Made by a program: the position numbers and the translations under genes
Part shown: positions 53,972-62,907 of the stretch, piece after piece
Layout: each line of letters opens with the position of its first letter
Numbering within the stretch: position 1 is the first letter of the stretch
Assembly: GCA_044371425.1 (NCBI GenBank)
Contig: JBILTR010000009.1
Location: 1-64,000 of the forward strand
Direction: 5' to 3'
From: JBEISR01 sp044371425
GTDB lineage: Bacteria > Planctomycetota > Planctomycetia > Pirellulales > Pirellulaceae
Length of the DNA stretch: 64,000 bases
Notes under the pieces: generated by a model
Told to the model about the DNA's origin: nothing
The model's input: the letters and a program-made list of their open reading frames with translations, nothing else
The model's database searches: none

Positions 53972-54765
53972 TCCCATTCGCATGGGGAAGTGGTGAAGAG
54001 AACATGGCCCGCGACCAGCGCATGGCGATGGTCGCGGGGCGGAGGTCCTGTGCTGCACTGAGGGTCTATGGTTGGAATGAACCGACTCTGTCGCTGGGAC
54101 ATTTCCAGCAGGAAACTGAAATCCCGGATCGTCTGAAACAGGTGGCTCGAATTCGTCGGCCCACCGGGGGTGGTGCCATCATCCACCATCGCGAGGTGAC
54201 CTACGCACTGGCCATACCGGTCGACCCAGCAAGGAGCGTGAAGGGGGAGGAGAGCCGCCTTTATGCGGTGGTCCATGAAGCGATCGAGCGAGGGTTGGGG
54301 AAGCTTGGTTGGCCAGCACGGCAAGCAGGCGAATCGACGGGCACCCAGCCAACCTCCTCGGGGCATCCCTTCCTTTGCTTTGAACGGCGCTATCCGGTCG
54401 ACCTAGTTCTCGGGGAATCCAAAATTCTGGGGTCAGCTCAGCGACGACTGGCTTCCTGCGTCCTTCAACATGGCAGCCTGTTGGTGGCAAAGAGCGATCA
54501 GCTGGCACCTCATTTGGAGGGGGTGTGTGACTTTCCTGAAAGGTTGCCCGTGGAGCGGTCGGAGTCGACGGCTTTGGGGTTACCGGAGTTGACGTGGGGC
54601 GATGCGAGGGTAGCGGAAGCAAACTTGCTGGAAGGTTGGGGAGCGTGGATGGCCTGGGTAATTCGAGACGCAATTGCAGAGTCGCTTTCGATGGATTGGA
54701 GTGAGGCAGTCGGCTTGGATTGGTTGGACCTGGACAGTGGAACAAGCCGCATCAGTGGCTCTTGA
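53956..54765 (+). CDS. Lipoate-protein ligase/octanoyltransferase family enzyme (LipM-like)
   Basis: 269 aa. It belongs to the biotin/lipoate transferase (BPL_LplA_LipB) fold: MARDQRMAM near residue 17, RRPTGGGAIIHH at 68-78 (acyl-binding loop) and LGESKILGSAQRR with Lys156. PFLCFERRYPVDL places Cys141 at the position of the octanoyltransferase LipM active-site cysteine, so attachment of octanoate from ACP to the H protein is as likely as use of free lipoate. It overlaps gcvPB by 16 bp, and its job is probably to modify GcvH Lys68. A lipoyl synthase (LipA) is not in the window. Confidence 0.88.
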   Translation: MDGVLIPFAWGSGEENMARDQRMAMVAGRRSCAALRVYGWNEPTLSLGHFQQETEIPDRLKQVARIRRPTGGGAIIHHREVTYALAIPVDPARSVKGEESRLYAVVHEAIERGLGKLGWPARQAGESTGTQPTSSGHPFLCFERRYPVDLVLGESKILGSAQRRLASCVLQHGSLLVAKSDQLAPHLEGVCDFPERLPVERSESTALGLPELTWGDARVAEANLLEGWGAWMAWVIRDAIAESLSMDWSEAVGLDWLDLDSGTSRISGS

Positions 54766-54988
54766 TTTTGCAAAGGCCGCGTAGCGATCATTTCCATTTG
54801 CATCGGGAACGGGGTAGGATGTATGAAGATACGAATTGATGCGATGAGCACTCAGAAGGTGGAAGGGATGCCTAGGCCGTGATGGTTTGCACGGGGGTAA
54901 GCCTGGGTGGTAGAGGACGGAGTGGGGTCGAGAATCGTTCCTGATTTGGGGACGTTCGGGCAGCCTGGAACAGGACGGGGCGACGAGC

Positions 54989-55651
54989 ATGCAGGTGAAA
55001 TTAAAAGTATTGGCTGGCGCGCACGAGGGGAAAGAGATCCCGATTCAGACCGAGAAGTTTCTGATCGGGCGCAGCGATTCGTGTCAGTTGCGGCCCAAGA
55101 GCGAGTCGGTCAGCCGCAGGCATTGTGCATTGATTCAAAAGGATGGCCGGTTGCTGTTGATCGACTTGAAGAGTCGCAACGGGACCTTGGTCAACGGGAA
55201 AGCGGTCCAACCCGATCGCGCGAAAATCTTGAAATCGGGCGATCGCATCCAGGTGGGGCAGCTGGAATTTGAATTGGTCATGGAGATGGAGCTGGGGGGA
55301 GCCCGCAAGCCGGAAGTCCGCAGTGTCGAGGATGTGATTGAGCGGACGGTGGAGCAATCGAACGACAATCGTTCGGTGGAGATCGATATCAGTTCTTGGT
55401 TGGAAGAAGCGGATCAGGTCGATCGCGGTGCGGTGCCATCCAGTTTCGAAACCCGGCAACTAGTTCTTGACGATACCGGTTCGATTGGAAAGAAAGACGC
55501 TGAGGAATCTGGATCGGGAGACGAAGAGACCAAGGGAGCCAAGCCGATGGCACCCGGCAAATTGCCCAAGGTCAACAAGGGGCCGACTTCCAAGAATTCC
55601 CGAGATGCAGCTCAGGAGACGCTGAAGAAGTATTTCGGCGGTCGTGGCTGA
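54989..55651 (+). CDS. FHA domain protein
   Basis: 220 aa. Residues 1-95 form a forkhead-associated domain that binds phosphothreonine peptides: FLIGRSDSCQLR at 24-35, SVSRRHCALI at 40-49, LIDLKSRNGTLVNGKAV at 57-73, and GDRIQVGQLEFEL. The remaining 120 residues are acidic and probably disordered, with a conserved-looking end (DAAQETLKKYFGGRG). It has no signal peptide and may interact with Ser/Thr kinases, which are common in planctomycetes. It follows the gcv operon after 223 bp with its own start. Confidence 0.92.
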   Translation: MQVKLKVLAGAHEGKEIPIQTEKFLIGRSDSCQLRPKSESVSRRHCALIQKDGRLLLIDLKSRNGTLVNGKAVQPDRAKILKSGDRIQVGQLEFELVMEMELGGARKPEVRSVEDVIERTVEQSNDNRSVEIDISSWLEEADQVDRGAVPSSFETRQLVLDDTGSIGKKDAEESGSGDEETKGAKPMAPGKLPKVNKGPTSKNSRDAAQETLKKYFGGRG

Positions 55652-55813
55652 TCGCCCATTGGGCCTTACCTGAACTCTTCGTTGCACGGTGGTCTCGATG
55701 TAGGGTTCCTGCTGCCTTCTTGGGACGGGAGGATGCATCAGGAGGATCTGGGAGTGATCCGCTGGCTCCATCTAGGTCAGCTATCGGGCAGGGACAAGCC
55801 GCAGGGGGTGGTG

Positions 55814-58222
55814 GTGCGAAGTCATAACCCAAGTCGTCAACTTGTGCCGTTCCTGATCGGCTCGGTGATTCTATCGAGCTCCATTTTTTCTTGTCGGCTT
55901 CTCTGGTCGCAGCAGACGACCATCATTCTGAACAATGGCATGCGTCTAGGGCCTGGTCGAACGGGTGAGACATCTGGATTGGATCAGAGTGCATTTTCCC
56001 CGCAGCGAGTCGCTGGGGCGGAGCCGAAGGCCAAGCCGATCACGCTGCTGGACGATCAGTTGCGATTGACCTTCTTTCACACTCGCACCATCGCCAATGA
56101 GTCGGTAGGGGGTGGTGAGCCATTGACGATTGTTCTTCCCAATGCGGCGCGCCGAGCGACCAAGGGGAAGATCATGGCGGGACTGCTGCGGACGCTGCAG
56201 GTCACGCCGTTCGATGATTTCGGCAGAAGGGTCTATACCGTCACCACCCCCAGTGGTCCCCTGACCATACTGCAGGGGATCACCGAAGTGACGGCTCAAT
56301 CGGTGCGCGTCGAAAGCCTGCAGACGGACAACGCAGTCATCTGGGACATGCGTTTGGCTCTTTCGTCCATCCCCTCCGATCGGCTCAAGCAGATCCTGAT
56401 CACCAACATCGATCGTCGTGATCCCCAGCAGTGGTTGGACGTCGTCAATTTGCTCAGAGAGGCGACTCGGTACAGCGATGCCAAGGAAGTGTTGCTGGAG
56501 GCGATGCAGACGCTTCCGGAATTGGAGGTCCATCGGGATCAGGTTGGGCTGCTAGATCAGCAACTGGCCGATCAGTTGTTCGAGGAGGTGCAGTTGCGGC
56601 GGCAGTCGGGGCAGGAGCGTCTGGCGGAATCGCTGCTTCGGGGGTTCGACCCGAGGACGCTAGCGGATGAGACCAAGCTGAAGATTGAGCGGAGGATTCT
56701 GGAATCGCAGGCGTTCGAGGAGCAGGATAGGCAGACCATTGGGGCGATCTCTGGGGACGTCCAGCAGTTGGCGGACCCGCAGGTTCAGGCTTCCTTGAGG
56801 GAATGGGTTGAGGAGGTCTCCAGCCACCTGAATTCCGCGACGCGCGACCGACTGGCCGATTACCTGCGTCTTCGAGACGATGCGACGTTGTCGGCAGAGC
56901 AGCGGCTGGCCTTGGCGGTGGGAGGTTGGGTCCTGGGAGCTGGGGCAGGGATCGAGGACCTTGGGCTGGCTTCCAGTTTGTTGGAAGCGCGGCCTTTGGT
57001 TTCCAAGTACCTGCAGAGTGGGGTGAGCGAGCAGGAGCGAGCCGACGTGCTGGCGAGCATTCGGAAGTTAGAGGCTGGGGTACCGCGCTACATCGCCCCC
57101 ATGCTGCCGCTGCTGTTGCCATCAGATCCGCTTCCCGAATCGTTGGAGGACCATCCGCTACGTCACGCCGTGACCGTCAAGACACCGCTGTTTTCCGACG
57201 AGCAGTCGCCTGGCTACCTGATCCAGCTTCCGCCGGCCTATGACCCCTATCGATCCTATCCCTGCATTCTGGCGATTCATGGGCAATTCACAGATGCCTC
57301 GGCGGAGCTGGACTGGTGGGCGGGCAGATACTCGACGGAATGGAAGATGGCGATTGGTGAAGCGGCCAGGCACGGATTCATCGTCGTCGCACCGCAATGG
57401 CGGCGGGAGGATCAGTTTGAGTACGAGGCGACCGAGGAGGAGCATGCCAAGCTATTGGTCTGTTTGAGGGACGCGATGCGAAAGAGCAGCATCGATGCCG
57501 ACCGGGTTTTTGTCGCAGGTCACCACATGGGTGGCGAAGCGGCTTGGGATCTGGCGCTGGCGCATCCGGACCTGTGGGCCGGAGCCGTGGTGGTGGCTGC
57601 CAACAAGAATCCATTCATCCAGCACTATGCGACGAGAAACTCTCGCTACGTGCCGCTCTATTATGTGACCGGAAGCATCGACGGGGTGCCTGCTCCCTTA
57701 GCACGCAACGGCGACGTGCTCGACCAGTATGTTCAGTCGTCGCGAAACGACTTCCTGATGACGCTCTACACAGGCCGGGGACGCGATCATTTTCAGGAGG
57801 AGTTGCCTCGCATCATGGAATGGCTGAAGGTGGCCAGCCACGTGCGACCTGCAGCTCCCGAGGAGTTGACACTGAAGACGGCGCGGCCGGGCGACCGGTT
57901 TTTCTGGTGGCTGGAGACAGGCGACTTTCCACCGGAGAAGATGAATCATCCTTTGCTTCCGTTTGATGCCAAACGGGTGGTCGAGATCGAAGCCAGTAGA
58001 AAACCGCTGACCAATCTTTTCACGATCGGTACCTTACCGGCACGCGGTTACACGCTGTGGTTGGAGCCGGGGAGCTTTGATTTCGAGAAGAAGATCGTCA
58101 TTCTGGATCGCGGGAAGAGGACGACCCAAGAGGTGCGTCCCGATCTTCAGTTGCTTTTGGAGGACGCGAGAATGCGAGCCGACCGGAAGCGGCCCTTCTG
58201 GGCCAAAGTGGAGATTCCGTAA
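55814..58222 (+). CDS. Secreted alpha/beta-hydrolase-fold protein lacking the nucleophile serine
   Basis: About 802 aa. The N-terminus after GTG 55814 is basic then hydrophobic (LVPFLIGSVILSSSIFSCRL), a signal peptide or anchor; ATG 55733 is an upstream alternative. Residues ~30-420 are helical, with no clear family. Residues ~470-690 are a prolyl-oligopeptidase/dienelactone-hydrolase-like domain: YLIQLPPAYDPYRSYPCILA, IHGQFTD, GFIVVAPQW, DRVFVAGHHMGGEAAWDLAL. The usual GHSMGG nucleophile elbow reads GHHMGG (residues 569-574), with His in place of Ser. A histidine in RDHF (659) is where the catalytic His is expected. The last ~100 residues are a beta domain. It may be a binding protein or use a different mechanism. 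It lies between the FHA gene and a convergent DUF3352-like gene. Confidence 0.8.
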   Translation: MRSHNPSRQLVPFLIGSVILSSSIFSCRLLWSQQTTIILNNGMRLGPGRTGETSGLDQSAFSPQRVAGAEPKAKPITLLDDQLRLTFFHTRTIANESVGGGEPLTIVLPNAARRATKGKIMAGLLRTLQVTPFDDFGRRVYTVTTPSGPLTILQGITEVTAQSVRVESLQTDNAVIWDMRLALSSIPSDRLKQILITNIDRRDPQQWLDVVNLLREATRYSDAKEVLLEAMQTLPELEVHRDQVGLLDQQLADQLFEEVQLRRQSGQERLAESLLRGFDPRTLADETKLKIERRILESQAFEEQDRQTIGAISGDVQQLADPQVQASLREWVEEVSSHLNSATRDRLADYLRLRDDATLSAEQRLALAVGGWVLGAGAGIEDLGLASSLLEARPLVSKYLQSGVSEQERADVLASIRKLEAGVPRYIAPMLPLLLPSDPLPESLEDHPLRHAVTVKTPLFSDEQSPGYLIQLPPAYDPYRSYPCILAIHGQFTDASAELDWWAGRYSTEWKMAIGEAARHGFIVVAPQWRREDQFEYEATEEEHAKLLVCLRDAMRKSSIDADRVFVAGHHMGGEAAWDLALAHPDLWAGAVVVAANKNPFIQHYATRNSRYVPLYYVTGSIDGVPAPLARNGDVLDQYVQSSRNDFLMTLYTGRGRDHFQEELPRIMEWLKVASHVRPAAPEELTLKTARPGDRFFWWLETGDFPPEKMNHPLLPFDAKRVVEIEASRKPLTNLFTIGTLPARGYTLWLEPGSFDFEKKIVILDRGKRTTQEVRPDLQLLLEDARMRADRKRPFWAKVEIP

Positions 58223-58238
58223 TGTCCGCAGCGATTCT

Positions 58239-60260
58239 TCAGCGTTTGGTGCCGCTGGAATCGACGCTTCCTTGCCGGCTTTCGACTGGGGCTGCCGCTG
58301 CCTGACGATCGCTTAGCTGAATCGACTGTACCTGACTGGTTGCCTCGTTGCCTGGAGTGGCTGCCCCCAGGAGGAACGAACGGATCGACCAGCCCTGATC
58401 TTCGCTTTGGACAACCACCCCCGAGGGAAGAAGGTACTTCCGCACCACTTCGTATTCGGGAAGCAGGTCGCCTTTGACTCGCTGGGTCTTGTCTCTCTTT
58501 TCGGTTTTGGAGCGAAGGAGCCGATCGGCTAGGGTCGCTAGCATGCTTCGTGATTCCGGCAGTTTGTCTTGACGGAACAGTTCGTATTGCATCTGAAAGG
58601 ATCGGTCGGTGCGGTTGATTTGCCACATCGCTGAGGGTTTGCCACCCGATAGTTGTGCGATCGCTTGCTTGGCCCGCGCGAAATCCTGTTCGGACGCTAG
58701 GGTTCCTTGCTTTTGGGAGGAATCGAGTTGGGTGATTGCTTCCTGGATCATTTCGGCATGGGACGAGAAGAAAAGGAAGTCCCCATAGACAGCGATCGCC
58801 CAATTGCTCAACCAGGGCTCCTCTTCCTCTTGGGATGACTCTTCGACTTCCTCCTTGTCCTTGCCGGTGTTGAACTCGCCGAAGCCATCGTCGATCAGAA
58901 TATCGAGCTGCTGGTCTTCCTTGCGGGCGACGCGCCAAAGCTTGTGGCCCTGGAAATCGACCATTTCAGCATCGGGTTCGTCTCGCATCACCTTATCGAC
59001 CGAGACCGATAGTTTATCGGCTTCCCGAATCCGAATGGCGATCATCGACCTCTTGCTATCGGGGGTGATGGGTTCGACGCAGTCCCCCATGGCGTAGATT
59101 TCATCGGTCAAATAAGGCATCAGCTCTTGGCGGATGTCGACTTGGGGGCCGAGCGGATCTTTTTGGATCTGTTCGATCACCTTGCTGAAGGTGCCTTCTT
59201 TCCCAGCCACCTCATCGACGAGTCCTTCCACTTTCCAGAAGGCATCTTTCAGATTCCAGGAGACGGCCATGAACGAGGCGGTGGTTTGGCTGACCCAGGC
59301 AGGGACTTCGGCAGGGGTATTGTTGGGGAAATCGAGGACCTGGACCGTTTTGGGAAGTGGCTGGGGCGCGAGGATGAAAGCTTCGTGGAGCAGATCGTAG
59401 GAATCGCGTTTGATCGACGCGCGACCTGCCACAGCTTCGAGGTGCCCGAAGCCCTGATTCTCGAGCGCCTTCAGAAGATCGGATTGCTTGGAGACTGGTT
59501 TGCGCGAGATGGTGCGGAGGACTTTGGCCAAGCCGATGGGGCGGACGAAATAGTCGAAATCCCACTGGCCCTGGAGGGTTTCCAGCTGGCTGTTGGTTTT
59601 CTGGAATGCAGGGGTCGCTGCCAGATCGTTCCCGTCGGGCTGCTGAAGGCGACGAAGCATTTCGGTGATGGTCTGGAGGTCATCTGCAACCCACAGCTGT
59701 TGGTTGATCTGGCCGTAGAAGGTCTCGATGACCTGGGACTCGCCAGGTTGCTTGGGAAGTTCGTAGCGAATAAGGGTCAGCTCACCAACTTTGCGATCTT
59801 CCCGCACCGCCTTGCGCTGGAGCAATTCTTCGTTGACGCGTTCCAGAAGCTTGTTCTTCGCTTCCTCGCGGCCTTCGATATCGACGATCAGGGCGACCGA
59901 GTAGGGTTTGTTGGGGGTGTCCTGGCGATCGATCCAACCGACAGCCACTTGGCCAGAGCAAATGTCGTAGATGTCTTGGGGATGCAGGTTCATCCGCCAT
60001 CCCGCTTCGGCCAGCCGGCTTTCGATCTCCGATCGTTGATCGGACCAGAACTCCTTCATGCCAGGGAGTTCGGTGAGGGCCCCAAGTTGGGTTTCCTTCC
60101 ACCGTTCCACCACCTGAGGCAGCGACGAAATGCGGAGAAAAGCCTGGGTTTGGGCAGGCATGAGGGCCGCTGCATCGGGAGGCGTGGTTTGCTGAGCGAG
60201 AGCGAGAGAGCCGACTAGCGTCACCAGCGAACCGAGAATCCTTGCGATCATTGAACGCAC
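58239..60260 (-). CDS. Secreted DUF3352-like protein
   Basis: About 673 aa. The N-terminus after GTG 60260 is RSMIARILGSLVTLVGSLAL, a signal peptide ending in ALAQQ. A GGAG lies 8 bases upstream of the GTG, supporting it over ATG 60251 and an upstream in-frame ATG. The body alternates alpha/beta segments (FLRISSLPQVVERWKETQLG; YSVALIVDIEGREEAKNKLL; WLSNWAIAVYGDFLFFSSHA), resembling DUF3352 secreted proteins abundant in planctomycetes. A very acidic patch (EEVEESSQEEEEPW) sits near residue 470. The function is not known. It converges with the hydrolase-like gene; the stops are 16 bp apart. Confidence 0.75.
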   Translation of the reverse strand: MRSMIARILGSLVTLVGSLALAQQTTPPDAAALMPAQTQAFLRISSLPQVVERWKETQLGALTELPGMKEFWSDQRSEIESRLAEAGWRMNLHPQDIYDICSGQVAVGWIDRQDTPNKPYSVALIVDIEGREEAKNKLLERVNEELLQRKAVREDRKVGELTLIRYELPKQPGESQVIETFYGQINQQLWVADDLQTITEMLRRLQQPDGNDLAATPAFQKTNSQLETLQGQWDFDYFVRPIGLAKVLRTISRKPVSKQSDLLKALENQGFGHLEAVAGRASIKRDSYDLLHEAFILAPQPLPKTVQVLDFPNNTPAEVPAWVSQTTASFMAVSWNLKDAFWKVEGLVDEVAGKEGTFSKVIEQIQKDPLGPQVDIRQELMPYLTDEIYAMGDCVEPITPDSKRSMIAIRIREADKLSVSVDKVMRDEPDAEMVDFQGHKLWRVARKEDQQLDILIDDGFGEFNTGKDKEEVEESSQEEEEPWLSNWAIAVYGDFLFFSSHAEMIQEAITQLDSSQKQGTLASEQDFARAKQAIAQLSGGKPSAMWQINRTDRSFQMQYELFRQDKLPESRSMLATLADRLLRSKTEKRDKTQRVKGDLLPEYEVVRKYLLPSGVVVQSEDQGWSIRSFLLGAATPGNEATSQVQSIQLSDRQAAAAPVESRQGSVDSSGTKR

Positions 60261-60661
60261 GAGCGAAACTCCTGACAAGACAAACAGCACCCCTCGGGCC
60301 GGGTCTGAACCTTTGGTAGCATCGGCATCCAGGTTTCAGAACCCCTACACGCATGGGATGGAAAAATCCCCCTCAGGTCCCTTGGAGGCAGAAGGGTAAC
60401 GATCAGGCCTTCTTTTCGTGTTGGATAATATAGAGGATTTATCCTGACTGGTGGTGGTGAAACAGTCGATCTCTGATGGACGACCTGGTTCGGCAAAGCC
60501 ACAATGTGTCGCTTGCGGCTGGTCCCCGATCGCTCATTTTGCCTCTGTGGGTGGGTCGGACTGGATGAAACAGCTTGTGTTGTCACGGTTTTTGCAGATC
60601 CAACCGCATGGCCATCGCCGCGGCGCAGTGCAGTTGGTGCGAGGGGAGCATGGGAGCAACG
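60261..60661. other. Divergent intergenic region before purB
   Basis: 401 bases between the DUF3352-like gene (leftward) and purB (rightward), so it carries both promoters. An AT-rich segment at 60419-60445 (TTGGATAATATAGAGG) could include a -10 element, but orientation and spacing cannot be fixed. The frame upstream of purB ATG 60662 is open but unlike the family. Confidence 0.5.
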
Positions 60662-62086
60662 ATGGACGGCATCTACGAGAATCCACTGATCACTCGCTAT
60701 GCATCGCGGGAGATGATGGCATTGTGGAGCACCGAGAATCGAACCCGGTGGTGGCGGCGTTTGTGGGTAATTCTGGCGGAGGAAGAGCAGCGGTTGGGGT
60801 TGCCGATCTCCGACGAAGCCCTGAAGCAGATGCGGGGCGCTGTCGACACGCTGAACCTCGACGTCGCCGCTCGCTACGAACGCGAAAAGCGTCACGACGT
60901 CATGGCTCACGTCCATGCCTATGGCGATCAATGTCCGGCGGCTCGCGCGGTCATCCACTGGGGGGCGACCAGTTGCTACGTGACCGACAATGCCGATCTG
61001 ATTCTGATTCGCGAGGCGATGAAGATGGTTCGTCGGCGATTGCTGGCCTGCCTTGCAGGGCTTGGGCGATTCGCTCACCAGCAAAAGGGGGTAGCCTGTC
61101 TTGCCTGGACCCACCTTCAGCCTGCGCAGCCGACGACAGTCGGTAAGCGGGCGACGCTGTGGGCGTACGATCTGGTCCTGGACCTAAAGGAGCTCGATCA
61201 TCGCCTGGGTCAGCTGAAGGCGCGAAGCGCCAAAGGGACTACCGGAACGCAGGCCTCTTTTCTCCAGCTTTTTGAAGGAAACCATGAAAAGGTGAGGGAG
61301 TTGGAGCGGCGGGTGGCAGAGCGAATGGGTTTTGCTGACCCCTATGCGGTGACGGGGCAGACCTACCCTCGGAAAGTCGATGCCCAAACGCTCGATCTCC
61401 TCTCGGGAATCGCCCAAAGCCTCCACAAGATCGCCACCGATTTGCGTCTTCTGGCAAGCCGAAAGGAGATGGAGGAGCCCTTTGAGAAGGAGCAAATTGG
61501 GTCCTCCGCGATGGCCTACAAGCGGAATCCGATGCGGAGCGAACGGATTTGTTCCTTGGCCAGGTGGACGATGAGTCTTCAGAGCAGTCCGGCGATGACC
61601 GCAGCGGTCCAGTGGTTTGAGCGGACGCTGGACGATAGCGCCAATCGCCGACTGGTGCTTCCCCAGGGCTTTCTAGCGATTGATGCGGCGTTGATCCTGC
61701 TCCAGAACGTGGTGGAGGGACTGGTTGTCTATCGACGGACGGTGGAGCGAAATTTGATGGAGGAGCTTCCTTTCATGGCCACGGAGGCAATCTTGATGGC
61801 TGGCGTGGCAGCCGGAGGGGATCGCCAGGACCTCCATGAGCGGATTCGGGTGCATAGCCAGGCGGCTGCCGAGCGGGTGAAGATGGAGGCTAAGGCGAAT
61901 GACCTTCTAGAGCGACTGGAGGGGGACCCTGCGTTTGCGTCCCTCCCGATCCGGGATCTTGCCGATCCGAACGGCTTTACTGGGCGAGCTGAAAAGCAGG
62001 TGGAGGAGTTCCTGGCGGAAGTACTGGAGCCGCTACTGCGATCGGGCGAAGGGGAACCGACTCCTGAGGCTCAGGTGCGCGTCTGA
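60662..62086 (+). CDS. purB: Adenylosuccinate lyase
   Basis: 474 aa. PurB cleaves SAICAR and adenylosuccinate, releasing fumarate, in purine synthesis. It starts MDGIYENPLITRYASREMMA; EKRHDVMAHVHAYGDQCP, HWGATSCYVTDNADL, AWTHLQPAQPTTVGKRA and the fumarase-superfamily signature GSSAMAYKRNPMRSE (residues ~280-294) are intact. The length and sequence suit the eukaryote-like PurB branch. ATG 60662 has GGGAG about 5 bases upstream; ATG 60650 is in frame. The 3' end overlaps the convergent phosphatase gene by 16 bp. Confidence 0.96.
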   Translation: MDGIYENPLITRYASREMMALWSTENRTRWWRRLWVILAEEEQRLGLPISDEALKQMRGAVDTLNLDVAARYEREKRHDVMAHVHAYGDQCPAARAVIHWGATSCYVTDNADLILIREAMKMVRRRLLACLAGLGRFAHQQKGVACLAWTHLQPAQPTTVGKRATLWAYDLVLDLKELDHRLGQLKARSAKGTTGTQASFLQLFEGNHEKVRELERRVAERMGFADPYAVTGQTYPRKVDAQTLDLLSGIAQSLHKIATDLRLLASRKEMEEPFEKEQIGSSAMAYKRNPMRSERICSLARWTMSLQSSPAMTAAVQWFERTLDDSANRRLVLPQGFLAIDAALILLQNVVEGLVVYRRTVERNLMEELPFMATEAILMAGVAAGGDRQDLHERIRVHSQAAAERVKMEAKANDLLERLEGDPAFASLPIRDLADPNGFTGRAEKQVEEFLAEVLEPLLRSGEGEPTPEAQVRV

Positions 62087-62907
62087 TCCGTTCCTGGGGA
62101 TCGAGCCGATCGGGACAGGCAGGATAGAAGTTCCGAGTGGAGTTGCGGGGAGGCCGCCACTGCCAGATCGGCATCCCAGACCGAAAAGCGGCCCCCTGTT
62201 GACCCCGTGACCACCGCTCCCGCCTGCTGGCAAATCAACGCCCCGGCAGCGATATCCCAAGCCTGGACACTGGCGGTCCAGTAGGCATCCAAGCGTCCGC
62301 AGGCGACGTGGCAGAGGTTCAGTGCCGCCGAACCGAGTCGACGGACGCTTTGGGAGGCAGACAGCACCTCAAGAAACTGCTGAACATCTGCTGAGTCTCG
62401 AGCGACCCCTGGGGGGAAGCTGCTGGCGATCAGCGCCTCTCCCATCCTCTGGCAGCCGCTCACCGAAATCGCCATGCCATTTTTCATCGCGGGGAAGCCC
62501 TGCATGGCCGCGAAGGTTTCTTGCGATACGGGGTCATGGACGACGGCGACCTGTGTCTTGCCACCAAGGACAAGGGCGATGGAGACGCCGTAGCCTGGGA
62601 GTCGGTGGGCGTAGTTGGCGGTTCCATCGATAGGATCGACCAGCCAGGTTGGTTGGTGAGGGTCCGGGGTGGCGTGACGACCGTCTTCTTCACCAATCCA
62701 GCCAAAATCGGGATACAGTCCCAGGAGTCGCTTCGCGATCAGCTGCTGCGCGTGGATGTCGGCATCGGTCACCAGATCACGGGCTTTCTTTTCCCGCACG
62801 TTCGCCGTATCTCGCATCTGCTCGATCTTCCGCCCAGCTTCGACGGCGGCTGCCTGGGCGACGAAAAGGAGTTGATCCAGTTGGTCGTCATTGAAGGACT
62901 GCGGCAT
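62071..62907 (-). CDS. Inositol monophosphatase family protein
   Basis: 278 aa. A Mg-dependent sugar/nucleotide phosphatase of the IMPase/CysQ/FBPase superfamily. Metal-binding motifs: IGEEDG, WLVDPIDGTANYAHRLPGYG (DPIDGT core) and WDIAAGALICQQAGAVVT (WDxxAG). DLVTDADIHAQQLI near residue 45 is also typical. It could dephosphorylate inositol phosphate, 3'-phosphoadenosine 5'-phosphate or histidinol phosphate; sequence alone does not decide. The start overlaps the end of the upstream sensor-kinase gene by 20 bp, so the two are probably co-transcribed. It converges with purB. Confidence 0.93.
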   Translation of the reverse strand: MPQSFNDDQLDQLLFVAQAAAVEAGRKIEQMRDTANVREKKARDLVTDADIHAQQLIAKRLLGLYPDFGWIGEEDGRHATPDPHQPTWLVDPIDGTANYAHRLPGYGVSIALVLGGKTQVAVVHDPVSQETFAAMQGFPAMKNGMAISVSGCQRMGEALIASSFPPGVARDSADVQQFLEVLSASQSVRRLGSAALNLCHVACGRLDAYWTASVQAWDIAAGALICQQAGAVVTGSTGGRFSVWDADLAVAASPQLHSELLSCLSRSARSPGTDQTRT

